A stretch of DNA of 36,639 nt from Flavobacteriales bacterium (GTDB taxonomy: Bacteria > Bacteroidota > Bacteroidia > Palsa-965): NCBI GenBank assembly GCA_002737665.1, contig NSIF01000014.1, forward strand, positions 1 through 36,639, given 5' to 3'. Below the pieces are notes generated by a model, which ran no database searches, was not told the origin of the DNA, and worked only from the letters and a program-made list of their open reading frames with translations. Below, piece after piece: positions 17,397 to 25,460 of the stretch; positions within the stretch are counted from its first letter, which is position 1, and the number at the start of each line of letters is the position of its first letter. The position numbers and the translations under genes were made by a program.

Positions 17397-17421
17397 AAAA
17401 TGCTACCTAAGGCAGCATTTT
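17397..17421 (-). terminator. intrinsic terminator of the tlpA-like gene
   Basis: On the minus strand AAAATGCTGCC pairs with GGTAGCATTTT around a TTA loop. All 11 pairs form, one being G-U, and the stem runs into nine consecutive T. It lies 32 bases past the tlpA-like stop and separates that gene from the pseudogene. Confidence 0.8.
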
Positions 17422-17452
17422 AAACAATTATAAAATAGTTAAAATTATATTC

Positions 17453-18013
17453 TTACTTTTTCTTCTCTTTTGATTTTCCTTTCTTCTTTTGAATTACCTG
17501 AGTTGCTAAAGCTTGGGGTAACTGTTCGCCACGCAAACCTTTAGCTAAAATAACACCATTGCCATCAATCAAAAAATTGGTTGGAATTGAATTAATCTGA
17601 TACGGTTGTGCAATGGCGCTTTGCCAGCCCATCAAATCACTCACGTGATAAGGCCAAGTTAAATTATCCTGTTTTATTGCATTCATCCAAGCTGTTTCAT
17701 TTTTATCAAGTGAAACACTAAAAACTGTAAATCCTTCGCTGTTTACAAAAGTTGAATCTTTATAACCAAGAAACGTTTTTACAACCATTGGATTCTCCAT
17801 CCTACAAGGACCACACCAAGATGCCCAAAAGTCAATCAATACCATTTTACCACGGAGAGAGGAAAGTGAAATGATGGTACCATCTGGAGATTTCATACTA
17901 ATTTCAGGTGCAATGTTTCCTACATTTAAACCAGTTACTTTGTCCGCAACTTGTGAAAACGAAATTAGTGGAAGTAATAAAAATGCAGTTAAAAGAGATT
18001 TTGTGTGTGTCAT
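17453..18013 (-). CDS. exported TlpA/ResA-like thioredoxin-fold protein
   Basis: The product is 186 residues. Residues 1-20 are a signal peptide (MTHTKSLLTAFLLLPLISFS). The AhpC/TSA-type thioredoxin fold starts at about residue 28. The redox motif is C67-G-P-C70 in FWASWCGPCRMENP, and the cis-proline segment is INSIPTNFLID. TlpA/ResA proteins reduce disulfides outside the cytoplasm, for example in cytochrome c maturation, or respond to oxidative stress. The chain ends in a lysine-rich tail (KKKGKSKEKKK), which is unusual for this family and may contact nucleic acid, phospholipid or LPS. It follows murA after 41 bases and ends at a strong terminator, so it is probably the last gene of the DUF4290-murA-tlpA unit. 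Confidence 0.9.
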   Translation of the reverse strand: MTHTKSLLTAFLLLPLISFSQVADKVTGLNVGNIAPEISMKSPDGTIISLSSLRGKMVLIDFWASWCGPCRMENPMVVKTFLGYKDSTFVNSEGFTVFSVSLDKNETAWMNAIKQDNLTWPYHVSDLMGWQSAIAQPYQINSIPTNFLIDGNGVILAKGLRGEQLPQALATQVIQKKKGKSKEKKK

Positions 18014-18054
18014 TTTGAAGTTTTTATTGTTTTGTTTTAATTAGTATTTAAACC

Positions 18055-19362
18055 TTAGCCCTTCCTTACAATATCTGCGCCAAGTTTTCTTAAGCGCTCA
18101 TCAATATTCTGATAACCACGATCAATTTGTTCAATATTGTGAATCGTGCTTTTTCCAGTGGCAGAAAGCGCTGCAATTAAAAGCGATACTCCTGCGCGAA
18201 TATCGGGAGATGTCATTGTTACGCCACGCAAATGATGTCCGCGGCCGAGACCAATTACAGTTGCACGATGTGGGTCGCAAAGAATAATCTGCGCGCCCAT
18301 GTCAATGAGTTTATCGACAAAAAATAATCGACTCTCAAACATCTTTTGGTGGATGAGCACACTTCCTTTCGCTTGGGTAGCAACAACCAAAATAATACTT
18401 AATAGGTCAGGAGTAAAGCCAGGCCATGGCGCATCTGAAATAGTCAGAATACTTCCATCAATGAATGTGTCAATTTCATACGATTCTTGTGCTGGAATAA
18501 AAATATCATCTCCCCTGCGTTCAATTTTTATTCCAAGTCGTTGAAACACGGAAGGGATCACACCAAGACTTTCAAACGAAACATTCTTAATTGTAATTTC
18601 CGATTGTGTCATCGCGGCAAGACCAATAAAACTTCCTACTTCAATCATGTCTGGTAATAAACGATGTTCTGTTCCACCGAGTTTTTCTACTCCTTCTATT
18701 GTCAATAAATTTGACCCAATACCTGAAATTTTTGCGCCCATTCGATTGAGCATGTTACACAATTGTTGAAGATAGGGCTCACAAGCAGCATTGTAAATTG
18801 TAGTAATTCCGCTTGCAAGAGATGCGGCCATCAAGATATTTGCGGTTCCAGTAACGGAGGCCTCATCAAGTAACATGTATGCGCCTTTCAAACGATTTGC
18901 CTCAACCTGATAAAATTCATTAACAGCATCGTAGGTAAATTTCGCACCAAGTTTTTCGAAACCAATAAAGTGTGTATCCAAACGCCGTCGACCAATTTTA
19001 TCGCCACCTGGCTTAGGAATATAGCCCCGACCAAAGCGAGTGAGCAAAGGCCCAACAATCATAATTGATCCACGAAGTGCGCCACCTTTATTTTTAAATT
19101 TTTCTGAATTGATATAATCTATATTTACTTCATCCGCTTGAAAAGTAAATTGCTCGTGAGCAGTTTTTTCAACTTTCACACCTAAATCACGCAAAAGATC
19201 GATTAATTTATTGACATCGATAATATCTGGGATATTATTAATGACTACTTTTTCGGGTGTTAAAAGAACGGCAGAAATAATCTGCAAAGCTTCATTTTTT
19301 GCGCCTTGTGGTGTTAATTCACCTTTGAGTTGCTTACCACCAATAATTTCAAATGATGCCAT
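18055..19362 (-). CDS. murA: UDP-N-acetylglucosamine 1-carboxyvinyltransferase MurA (Asp-type active site)
   Basis: This 435-residue cytoplasmic enzyme adds enolpyruvate from PEP to UDP-GlcNAc, the first committed step of peptidoglycan synthesis. The EPT fold motifs include GAKNEALQIISAVLLT (20-35), DEASVTGTANILMAA and LTPDLLSIILVVATQAKGS. The catalytic loop reads PKPGGDKIGRRRLDTH (117-131), with Asp121 at the position of E. coli Cys115. MurA enzymes with Asp there remain active but are not alkylated by fosfomycin (known for Mycobacterium tuberculosis and Chlamydia). The same loop is, from memory, usual in Bacteroidota. DUF4290 is encoded 56 bases upstream, a pairing often seen in the phylum. 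Confidence 0.96.
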   Translation of the reverse strand: MASFEIIGGKQLKGELTPQGAKNEALQIISAVLLTPEKVVINNIPDIIDVNKLIDLLRDLGVKVEKTAHEQFTFQADEVNIDYINSEKFKNKGGALRGSIMIVGPLLTRFGRGYIPKPGGDKIGRRRLDTHFIGFEKLGAKFTYDAVNEFYQVEANRLKGAYMLLDEASVTGTANILMAASLASGITTIYNAACEPYLQQLCNMLNRMGAKISGIGSNLLTIEGVEKLGGTEHRLLPDMIEVGSFIGLAAMTQSEITIKNVSFESLGVIPSVFQRLGIKIERRGDDIFIPAQESYEIDTFIDGSILTISDAPWPGFTPDLLSIILVVATQAKGSVLIHQKMFESRLFFVDKLIDMGAQIILCDPHRATVIGLGRGHHLRGVTMTSPDIRAGVSLLIAALSATGKSTIHNIEQIDRGYQNIDERLRKLGADIVRKG

Positions 19363-19418
19363 TTTAATGTGTCTTTAGGTCTTTGGGGTCTGAAATAAAT
19401 TATTTCAATTCACAAAAA

Positions 19419-20084
19419 TTATCTTTTCTTTTTTTTATGCATGTTATTACTTTTCTTCTTAACAGCATGCTGAATTTGATTCTGAGGGATTGCATTTTTC
19501 GGAAGGATTTCACTGGTATGTAAAAACCTGAAATTCTCACCGACTTTTAAATTTCCTTCCGATAAGTTCTCCAATTGTTCCAAAATAAGTTGATCATTTA
19601 CAGAATCACGATTCCAATTTAAATAATGTCGTTTCATTAACTGCGCTAGTTGTTCTGTAAAAACTTCCTTTGCTTTAGGATCCGTTTCAGCAAGAGCTTT
19701 TTTCAACAAATCTTCTAAAATTTTTCCATAATGTTTAAAGCGAATAGAGCTCTTTGGATAAGGAACAATTTCAGGTTTTGATTCAATTAACTCTGGCCTT
19801 GGTTTTGGAAAAGGGCTATCGATATCTAATTTATAATTAGAAATAATATGTAAATGGTCCCATATTTTATGCTCATACTCAGCAAACTCTTTCATCTGAG
19901 GATTTAAAATAATCATTACACGAACGATGGAACTTGCACAACGACTTCGTTCATTACGATCTTCCAAAGTGAGGCAATATTCAATCATCCGATGAATGCT
20001 TCTGCCATATTCGGCATTAGTCATTACTGAAAGACTTGTATTGTACTGCATCCCCGTGGAATTGGAGCTTGATTCTTTTGTCAT
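19419..20084 (-). CDS. DUF4290 family protein
   Basis: This is a 221-residue cytoplasmic-looking protein with no signal peptide or membrane segment. The region from about residue 13 (QYNTSLSVMTNAEYGRSIHR, then EDRNERSRCASSIV and HKIWDHLHIIS) matches the DUF4290 family, which is restricted to Bacteroidota and has no assigned function. The predicted fold is mostly helical. The C-terminus is strongly basic (VKKKSNNMHKKKKR), which could bind RNA or anionic membranes, but that is inference. The annotated start gives 12 residues before a second ATG at 20048 (M12 in TGMQYNTS), and family members often begin at that point. It is the first gene of the murA unit and has a good -7 box upstream. Confidence 0.85.
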   Translation of the reverse strand: MTKESSSNSTGMQYNTSLSVMTNAEYGRSIHRMIEYCLTLEDRNERSRCASSIVRVMIILNPQMKEFAEYEHKIWDHLHIISNYKLDIDSPFPKPRPELIESKPEIVPYPKSSIRFKHYGKILEDLLKKALAETDPKAKEVFTEQLAQLMKRHYLNWNRDSVNDQLILEQLENLSEGNLKVGENFRFLHTSEILPKNAIPQNQIQHAVKKKSNNMHKKKKR

Positions 20085-20127
20085 TTTATAATTAATAAAT
20101 GTTGGGAATATCTTTGAAAGATATGTA

Positions 20128-20135
20128 CAAATATA
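20128..20135 (-). promoter_or_regulatory. -7 box (TAnnTTTG) before DUF4290-murA-tlpA
   Basis: The minus strand reads TATATTTG, a perfect -7 match, 43 bases before the first ATG of the DUF4290 gene. A TTG exists upstream but with only a 12-base spacer, so the -33 element is weak. Confidence 0.45.
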
Positions 20136-20253
20136 CAGAATTTAGACCAATTAATCCCTGTTTTCGTAAATTTCAGGAGTGGGACATGTCACAATGGACA
20201 TTGCCGCTTAATGCTAAATTTAGAATCTGCCTGTTAGCGTACAGTAATAGCAT

Positions 20254-20261
20254 TAAATTTG
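20254..20261 (+). promoter_or_regulatory. -7 box (TAnnTTTG) just before the LpxL-like gene
   Basis: TAAATTTG matches the -7 consensus and ends 7 bases before the ATG at 20269. Transcription would begin at or within a few bases of the start codon, giving a leaderless or nearly leaderless mRNA. The -33 candidate (GTTAG near 20232) is poor. Confidence 0.35.
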
Positions 20262-20268
20262 CAAACAC

Positions 20269-21147
20269 ATGAATTTCAACAAACCGCTTTATTACCTTAT
20301 TTTGATTCCAATTTCACTGCTGCCATTTTTTATGCTGCATGGCATCTCCCGTATTTTATACTTTACAATTTATTACCTAATCGGTTATCGTAAAAAAGTG
20401 GTACGCGAGAATATATATAATTCTTTCCCTCAAAAAAATGAATTGGAAAGAATTCTTCTTGCTAAAAAATTTTACAAACAGCTTTGTGATGTAATATTGG
20501 AAAGCATTAAAATTTTTACGATTTCAAAAAAACATTTGTCCAAACACATTAATTGTATTAACCCAGAAGTAATCAACAAGTATTACGAACAAGGTAAAAA
20601 TGTGATAATAGCCGTTGGCCACTGTAACAGTTGGGAACTCATGTTAACTGGTATCGACTCTTTTATTAAACATAAAGCTGTTGTCATCTACCAACCATTG
20701 AGCAATCAATATTTAGATAAAAAATTGATTGAAGCAAGAAGTAAGCAGGGCACAGTTATGCTTCCAGCTAAAAATGTAAAATCATTTTATAATATGCCAT
20801 CGGAACATTTACATGCAACTGTTTTTGCAATCGACCAGGCGCCATCTGATCCGACGAAATGTTATTGGATGAAATTTTTAAATCAAGATACTCCTGTTTT
20901 ATTCGGAACAGAGCGGTATGCAAAAGAATACGACCTGCCTGTACTTTACGCTCGTTTAAATAAATTGAAGCGTGGCTATTACACATTAGAATTTGTTGAA
21001 GTAGTCGTAAATGCTGCAGCAACAGAATACGGAGAAATCACAGAAAGAGTAACCCAATTATTGGAAAAAGATATTTTAAAATATCCTGAATTTTGGCTTT
21101 GGTCACATAAAAGATGGAAACATAAAAGGACAACTACAACTTCTTAA
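20269..21147 (+). CDS. LpxL/HtrB-type lipid A late acyltransferase
   Basis: The product is 292 residues. A hydrophobic N-terminal anchor spans about residues 8-40. The catalytic HX4E motif is H118-C-N-S-W-E123 in AVGHCNSWE. Further family features are VVIYQPLSNQYLDKKL and AIDQAPSDPTKCYWMKFL. The C-terminal PEFWLWSHKRWKHK is the typical end of the family. It transfers an acyl chain from acyl-ACP onto the lipid A precursor at the cytoplasmic face of the inner membrane. Bacteroidota make under-acylated lipid A and often have a single enzyme of this family. It is a lone plus-strand gene, divergent from DUF4290 and convergent with the PHP phosphatase. waaA, whose product makes its usual substrate, is in the same window at 32832. 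Confidence 0.92.
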   Translation: MNFNKPLYYLILIPISLLPFFMLHGISRILYFTIYYLIGYRKKVVRENIYNSFPQKNELERILLAKKFYKQLCDVILESIKIFTISKKHLSKHINCINPEVINKYYEQGKNVIIAVGHCNSWELMLTGIDSFIKHKAVVIYQPLSNQYLDKKLIEARSKQGTVMLPAKNVKSFYNMPSEHLHATVFAIDQAPSDPTKCYWMKFLNQDTPVLFGTERYAKEYDLPVLYARLNKLKRGYYTLEFVEVVVNAAATEYGEITERVTQLLEKDILKYPEFWLWSHKRWKHKRTTTTS

Positions 21148-21168
21148 TTCATTAATGAAGTAGCTCTG

Positions 21169-21187
21169 TACGCTTTTTTAAAGCGTA
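21169..21187. terminator. hairpin between the convergent LpxL-like and PHP phosphatase genes
   Basis: TACGCTTT and AAAGCGTA form a perfect 8-base-pair stem with a TTT loop, overlapping the phosphatase stop codon. It could end both convergent transcripts, but no U-tract follows on either side. Confidence 0.4.
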
Positions 21188-21927
21188 TGATTCAAAAGCT
21201 TTCCGCTATTCATCAATTTTGTCAAATACTTTTCTGTGCGCACATTTTTCATTAATTCAATATGCCCTAGATGGTGGCAATCGCTACCAATAAATTCGTA
21301 CCAACCTTTATCAATCATCAACTCGGCAATTTTTTTAGTTGCAGGAGAATAATGACCTGTCAACGCATTAATATTCAGTTGAAATAAAACACCTCTATCC
21401 TTTAATTTCTCATAATGCTCCAGTTTTTTGGTAAACCAAAAAGGATACCTTTCAGGGTGCGCTAAAACAGGTTTGTAACCACTCGTTTGTAATTGAAAAA
21501 TAAATGAATCAAGATTATCAGGAGCATTCATATAAGAAACTTCAAAAAGCAGGTAATCGAGACCAAATGTGAGTAAGCGCTCGTTATTAATTTTATTTTC
21601 AAGTTCAAAATCATAATAATATTCAGCAGCAGCAGCAATTTCTAATTGAATTCCTTCTGCTTTTGCAGCAGTGCGAAGTTGGTCAAGCCCCCCGTTAATA
21701 ATAGCAGGAGTATTTCTAAAAAAATCACTCATTACATGTGGTGTTGTAATGACTTTTTTATATCCGAAATCTTCTATCGCTTTCAGCATTTGGATGGAAT
21801 CCTCCATCTTTTTTGCACCGTCATCAATTCCAGGAATAAAATGCGAATGCAAATCACAGTTTAGCAAACCGAGATCTGCTAAATTCCCAGTATTAGACTT
21901 TTTGAAAATATTTGAGAAAATATTCAT
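21178..21927 (-). CDS. CpsB/YwqE-type PHP-domain tyrosine phosphatase
   Basis: This 249-residue metal-dependent phosphatase of the PHP superfamily shows the metal motifs in order: CDLHSHFIPGIDDG (24-37), TTPHVMSDFF, LLFEVSY, VLAHPERYPFW and GSDCHHLGH. These match CpsB of Streptococcus and YwqE/CapC, which dephosphorylate the tyrosine-rich tail of bacterial tyrosine kinases that control polysaccharide export. No signal peptide is present. No Wzc-type kinase or Wza exporter lies in the window, but the sugar-nucleotide operon starts only 2.4 kb away, beyond tex. That fits a polysaccharide role. A histidinol-phosphatase role is less likely given the CpsB-specific motifs. Confidence 0.9.
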   Translation of the reverse strand: MNIFSNIFKKSNTGNLADLGLLNCDLHSHFIPGIDDGAKKMEDSIQMLKAIEDFGYKKVITTPHVMSDFFRNTPAIINGGLDQLRTAAKAEGIQLEIAAAAEYYYDFELENKINNERLLTFGLDYLLFEVSYMNAPDNLDSFIFQLQTSGYKPVLAHPERYPFWFTKKLEHYEKLKDRGVLFQLNINALTGHYSPATKKIAELMIDKGWYEFIGSDCHHLGHIELMKNVRTEKYLTKLMNSGKLLNHTL

Positions 21928-21992
21928 TGGTTCAAAAGGTGAAGATAGTTAATGAATATTAATTGATGCTTAAATAAAATTATTCAAAAAAC

Positions 21993-24260
21993 CTATCCCT
22001 CTAATTTCCCTTTGAGCGCTGCTAATTGATCTTGCCAATCATTTCCAGTTTTTTGCTTAGACGATGGAGCGATTTTAGGAATAGAAATTTTTGTTTGAAT
22101 TTTGGAAGAAGCGGTTTCTCCTTTCATTGAGAGTGCAATTCGTTTCCTCGCTGCATCAACTTCGGTTACGATCACCATTACTTGCTGCTGAACTTTAACT
22201 ACTTTATTTGGATCATCCACAAACTGATCAGACAATTGCGAAATATGTACAAGGCCGTCTTGATGAACACCAATATCTACAAACGCTCCAAAATTTGTTA
22301 CGTTAGTAACAATTCCAGGAAGACGCATACCTTCCCGTAAATCTTCAATACAATTAACTCCATCTTGAAACTTGAATGCTTCAAAAGATTTCCGTGGATC
22401 TCGTCCCGGTTTTTCTAACTCCGATAAAATATCCTTTAATGTTGGAAGTCCAATAACTGACGTAACATATTTTTGTGGATTGATTTTCGCACGCAGTTCT
22501 TTGTCTCTAATTAGATCATCAATCTCACAAGAAAGATCTCTGGCCATTTGCTCCACAATTGAATAAGATTCTGGATGCACTGCACTTCGGTCTAGCAGAT
22601 GTTTCGCATCACGTATTCTTAAAAATCCTGCGGCTTGTTCAAATGCTTTCTCACCAAGACGTGCAACTTTTTTCAACTCTTTTCTTGATTTAAATGGTCC
22701 GTTTTCGTCACGATGATCCACAATACTTTTCGCGATACCCGGACCAATTCCTGAAACATAAGAAAGTAATTGTTTACTCGCAGTATTCAATTCCACCCCA
22801 ACGGCATTCACACAACTTTCAACCACTTCATCCAATTTCTTTTTCAAAAGGGGTTGATCAACATCGTGCTGGTACTGCCCTACTCCTATAGATTTAGGGT
22901 CCAATTTTACTAATTCCGCAAGTGGATCAGCTAATCGTCTTCCAATAGACACTGCACCGCGGACTGTTAAATCTAAATCAGGAAACTCTTCGCGAGCAAC
23001 GGCGGATGCAGAATAAATTGATGCGCCACTTTCGCTGACCATCACCACAGAAATCTCCTTGGGTAATTCAGGTATTTTACGAATAAACTCTTCCGTTTCT
23101 CTTCCTGCTGTTCCGTTACCAATGGAAATTGCTTCGACCTGATGTTTTGCAATCAAGCGAAAAAGCGTGTCCTCGGCTTGTATGGCTTCACGTTTTCCAA
23201 GATGAGGATAAATAACATCATGCTCCAACAACTTTCCTTGCTCATCAAGTACTACAATTTTACATCCCGTTCGAAAACCAGGATCTACAGCAAGAATTCT
23301 TTTTTGACCGAGTGGCGATGACAATAAAAGTTCGCGAAGGTTTTGTGCGAAGACTTCGATTGCTTTAATATCTGAAACATCTTTTGTGAGTTCGCGGAAT
23401 TCTGTTTCTAGTGTAGGTTGTAAAAGTCTCTTATAAGAACCGGAAACAGCAGCTTTCATCTGTTCGCCCACTTCACCTCTGCCTTTTACAAATTTCTTTT
23501 CGAGTAATTGTAAAGCGGAATCTATATCAGGAGCAAAATCCAATAAGAGAATTCCTTCATTTTCTCCGCGACGCATCGCTAACATACGGTGAGAAGGGCA
23601 AATCATTAGTTTTTCATCCCAATTAAAATAATCTCGGAACTTTTCTCCATCTGTTTCTTTTCCTACAACTACACGACTGCGAATGAGCGCTGTCTCACGA
23701 AAAAGTTTTCGTAATCCATCACGTGCTTCAATATTCTCAGAAATAATTTCTGCAACAATATCTCGCGCTCCATCTAACGCATCATGCGCATCGGCCACAC
23801 CTTTAAGGACATCAATATACTTTGTGGCTTCTAATTGAACATCAAAATTTCCTTGCTCTAAAATTTTCAGGGCCAATGGCTCTAAGCCTTTTTCTCGTGC
23901 TGTAGTTGCTCTTGTCTTTCGTTTGGGTTTATATGGAAGGTACAAATCTTCTAGTTGAAGAATATTGGTTGCCTTTACAATTTGCTCGCGAAGCTCATCT
24001 GTAAGTTTTCCTTGTCCTTCAATTGTTTCGAGAATAAATGCACGTCGTTTTTCCAACTCACGAAACAGAGCCATCTTATCACGTACATCCATAATTTGAA
24101 CCTCATCGAGTGAACCTGTCATTTCTTTTCGATAACGCGCTAAAAAAGGAACTGTTGCGCCTTCATCTAGAAGTTCAATGGTAGTTTCCACTTGCTTTAC
24201 ATCGATATTGAGAAGGACAGCAACTCTTCGGATATTTAAACGTTCAGATAAATCAGCCAC
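21993..24260 (-). CDS. tex: Tex-family RNA-binding transcription accessory protein
   Basis: This full-length Tex protein has 755 residues. The N-terminal Tex region contains TVPFLARYRKEMTGSLDE. The YqgF/RNase H-like domain is centred on LAVDPGFRTGCKIVVLDE. The helix-hairpin-helix pair includes LLSYVSGIGPGIAKSIVDHR. The S1 RNA-binding domain, at about residues 648-720, contains GIVTNVTNFGAFVDIGVHQD and DGLVHISQLSD. Tex binds nucleic acid and affects transcription and stress survival, though its exact role is still unclear. It lies between the polysaccharide phosphatase and the sugar operon. A -7 box at 24289-24296 indicates its own promoter. Confidence 0.95.
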   Translation of the reverse strand: MADLSERLNIRRVAVLLNIDVKQVETTIELLDEGATVPFLARYRKEMTGSLDEVQIMDVRDKMALFRELEKRRAFILETIEGQGKLTDELREQIVKATNILQLEDLYLPYKPKRKTRATTAREKGLEPLALKILEQGNFDVQLEATKYIDVLKGVADAHDALDGARDIVAEIISENIEARDGLRKLFRETALIRSRVVVGKETDGEKFRDYFNWDEKLMICPSHRMLAMRRGENEGILLLDFAPDIDSALQLLEKKFVKGRGEVGEQMKAAVSGSYKRLLQPTLETEFRELTKDVSDIKAIEVFAQNLRELLLSSPLGQKRILAVDPGFRTGCKIVVLDEQGKLLEHDVIYPHLGKREAIQAEDTLFRLIAKHQVEAISIGNGTAGRETEEFIRKIPELPKEISVVMVSESGASIYSASAVAREEFPDLDLTVRGAVSIGRRLADPLAELVKLDPKSIGVGQYQHDVDQPLLKKKLDEVVESCVNAVGVELNTASKQLLSYVSGIGPGIAKSIVDHRDENGPFKSRKELKKVARLGEKAFEQAAGFLRIRDAKHLLDRSAVHPESYSIVEQMARDLSCEIDDLIRDKELRAKINPQKYVTSVIGLPTLKDILSELEKPGRDPRKSFEAFKFQDGVNCIEDLREGMRLPGIVTNVTNFGAFVDIGVHQDGLVHISQLSDQFVDDPNKVVKVQQQVMVIVTEVDAARKRIALSMKGETASSKIQTKISIPKIAPSSKQKTGNDWQDQLAALKGKLEG

Positions 24261-24288
24261 AAATTGAATAGGTTAAAATAGTTGAGAA

Positions 24289-24296
24289 CAAATATA
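24289..24296 (-). promoter_or_regulatory. -7 box (TAnnTTTG) before tex
   Basis: The minus strand reads TATATTTG, 28 bases before the tex ATG. The only TTG nearby has an 11-base spacer, so the -33 element is not convincing. Confidence 0.4.
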
Positions 24297-24370
24297 ACAT
24301 GCGGAAGCAAGGAATACTCCGATAATTTTTGAACAAGAAAAATTGTGGATAAATTTAAAATTCGATATTT

Positions 24371-25423
24371 CTATCGCTTACTATATTGCTGCTCGTAATA
24401 GTTGGAATAATTTCCAGAAGTAACATTATCCAACCAGATTTGATTATTTAAATACCAATCGACCGTTTTCTCCAATCCTTCTTCAAACTTCAAACTTGGT
24501 GTCCAACCAAGTTCATCCTGCAATTTCTTAGAATCGATGGCGTAACGTAAATCATGTCCCGCACGATCTTTTACAAATGAAATTAATTTTTCAGATGTCC
24601 CATCAGGTCGATTTAACTTCTTATCCATAATGCGACAAAGCAATAAAATTAAATCGATATTTTTCCACTCATTATGCCCGCCGATATTGTACGTGTCACC
24701 ATTTTTGCCTTTGTGTAGAATCACATCAATTGCTCGTGCATGGTCTTCTACCCACAACCAATCTCGAATATTTTCACCTTTCCCATATACCGGAACGGCT
24801 TTGCTATTACAGATATTATTAATCGCAAGTGGAATTAATTTTTCCGGGAAATGATGTGACCCATAATTATTTGAGCAATTAGAAATAACTATCGGTAAAC
24901 CATACGTGTCGTGGTAGGCACGAACGAAATGATCCGAACTTGCTTTAGCAGCAGAATAAGGAGAATGTGGGTCATACTTTGTATGCTCTGTAAAAAGACC
25001 TGTTTCGCCTAAAGCACCATAAACTTCATCGGTACTGATGTGGTAAAATCTTTTTTCTGAATACTTACCATTCCAACTATTTTTTACACTGTTCAAAAGA
25101 TTAACGGTACCAACTACATTAGTCATTACAAATTCAATAGGATTTGAAATGGAGCGGTCCACGTGTGATTCGGCAGCCAAATGAATCACATAGGTAAAAT
25201 CATATTTCAAAAACAAATCGTCTAAGAAATTTGCATCACAAATAGTTCCTTTTACAAAAGTATAATTTGATTTATTTTCAATGTCTTTAAGATTATCTAA
25301 ATTCCCAGCATATGTAAGTGAATCTAAATTTACAATGTTATAATCAGGGTATTTATTTACAAATAAACGAACCACATGCGATCCGATGAATCCAGCACCT
25401 CCAGTGATCAGAATGTTTTTCAT
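24371..25423 (-). CDS. rfbB: dTDP-glucose 4,6-dehydratase
   Basis: This is a 350-residue extended SDR enzyme. The NAD site is GGAGFIG (8-14). The family-specific HLAAESHVDRSI (81-92) follows. The catalytic residues are T131-D132-E133 and Y156-x3-K160 (YSAAK), and the DE pair is diagnostic for RmlB over epimerases. It converts dTDP-glucose to dTDP-4-keto-6-deoxyglucose, the branch point to rhamnose and other deoxysugars. It is the last gene of the operon, 37 bases after the UDP-HexNAc dehydrogenase. The usual partners rmlA, rmlC and rmlD are absent here, so dTDP-glucose must come from genes elsewhere. Confidence 0.95.
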   Translation of the reverse strand: MKNILITGGAGFIGSHVVRLFVNKYPDYNIVNLDSLTYAGNLDNLKDIENKSNYTFVKGTICDANFLDDLFLKYDFTYVIHLAAESHVDRSISNPIEFVMTNVVGTVNLLNSVKNSWNGKYSEKRFYHISTDEVYGALGETGLFTEHTKYDPHSPYSAAKASSDHFVRAYHDTYGLPIVISNCSNNYGSHHFPEKLIPLAINNICNSKAVPVYGKGENIRDWLWVEDHARAIDVILHKGKNGDTYNIGGHNEWKNIDLILLLCRIMDKKLNRPDGTSEKLISFVKDRAGHDLRYAIDSKKLQDELGWTPSLKFEEGLEKTVDWYLNNQIWLDNVTSGNYSNYYEQQYSKR

Positions 25424-25460
25424 TACTCAAATATTAGAATAGTTTCAAAAAAGAGAATAA

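Noticed and set aside
20180-20200. GACATGTC palindrome as an operator between DUF4290 and the LpxL-like gene
   Set aside because: It is a single 8-base palindrome with no second copy and no known regulator site, so chance is likely.
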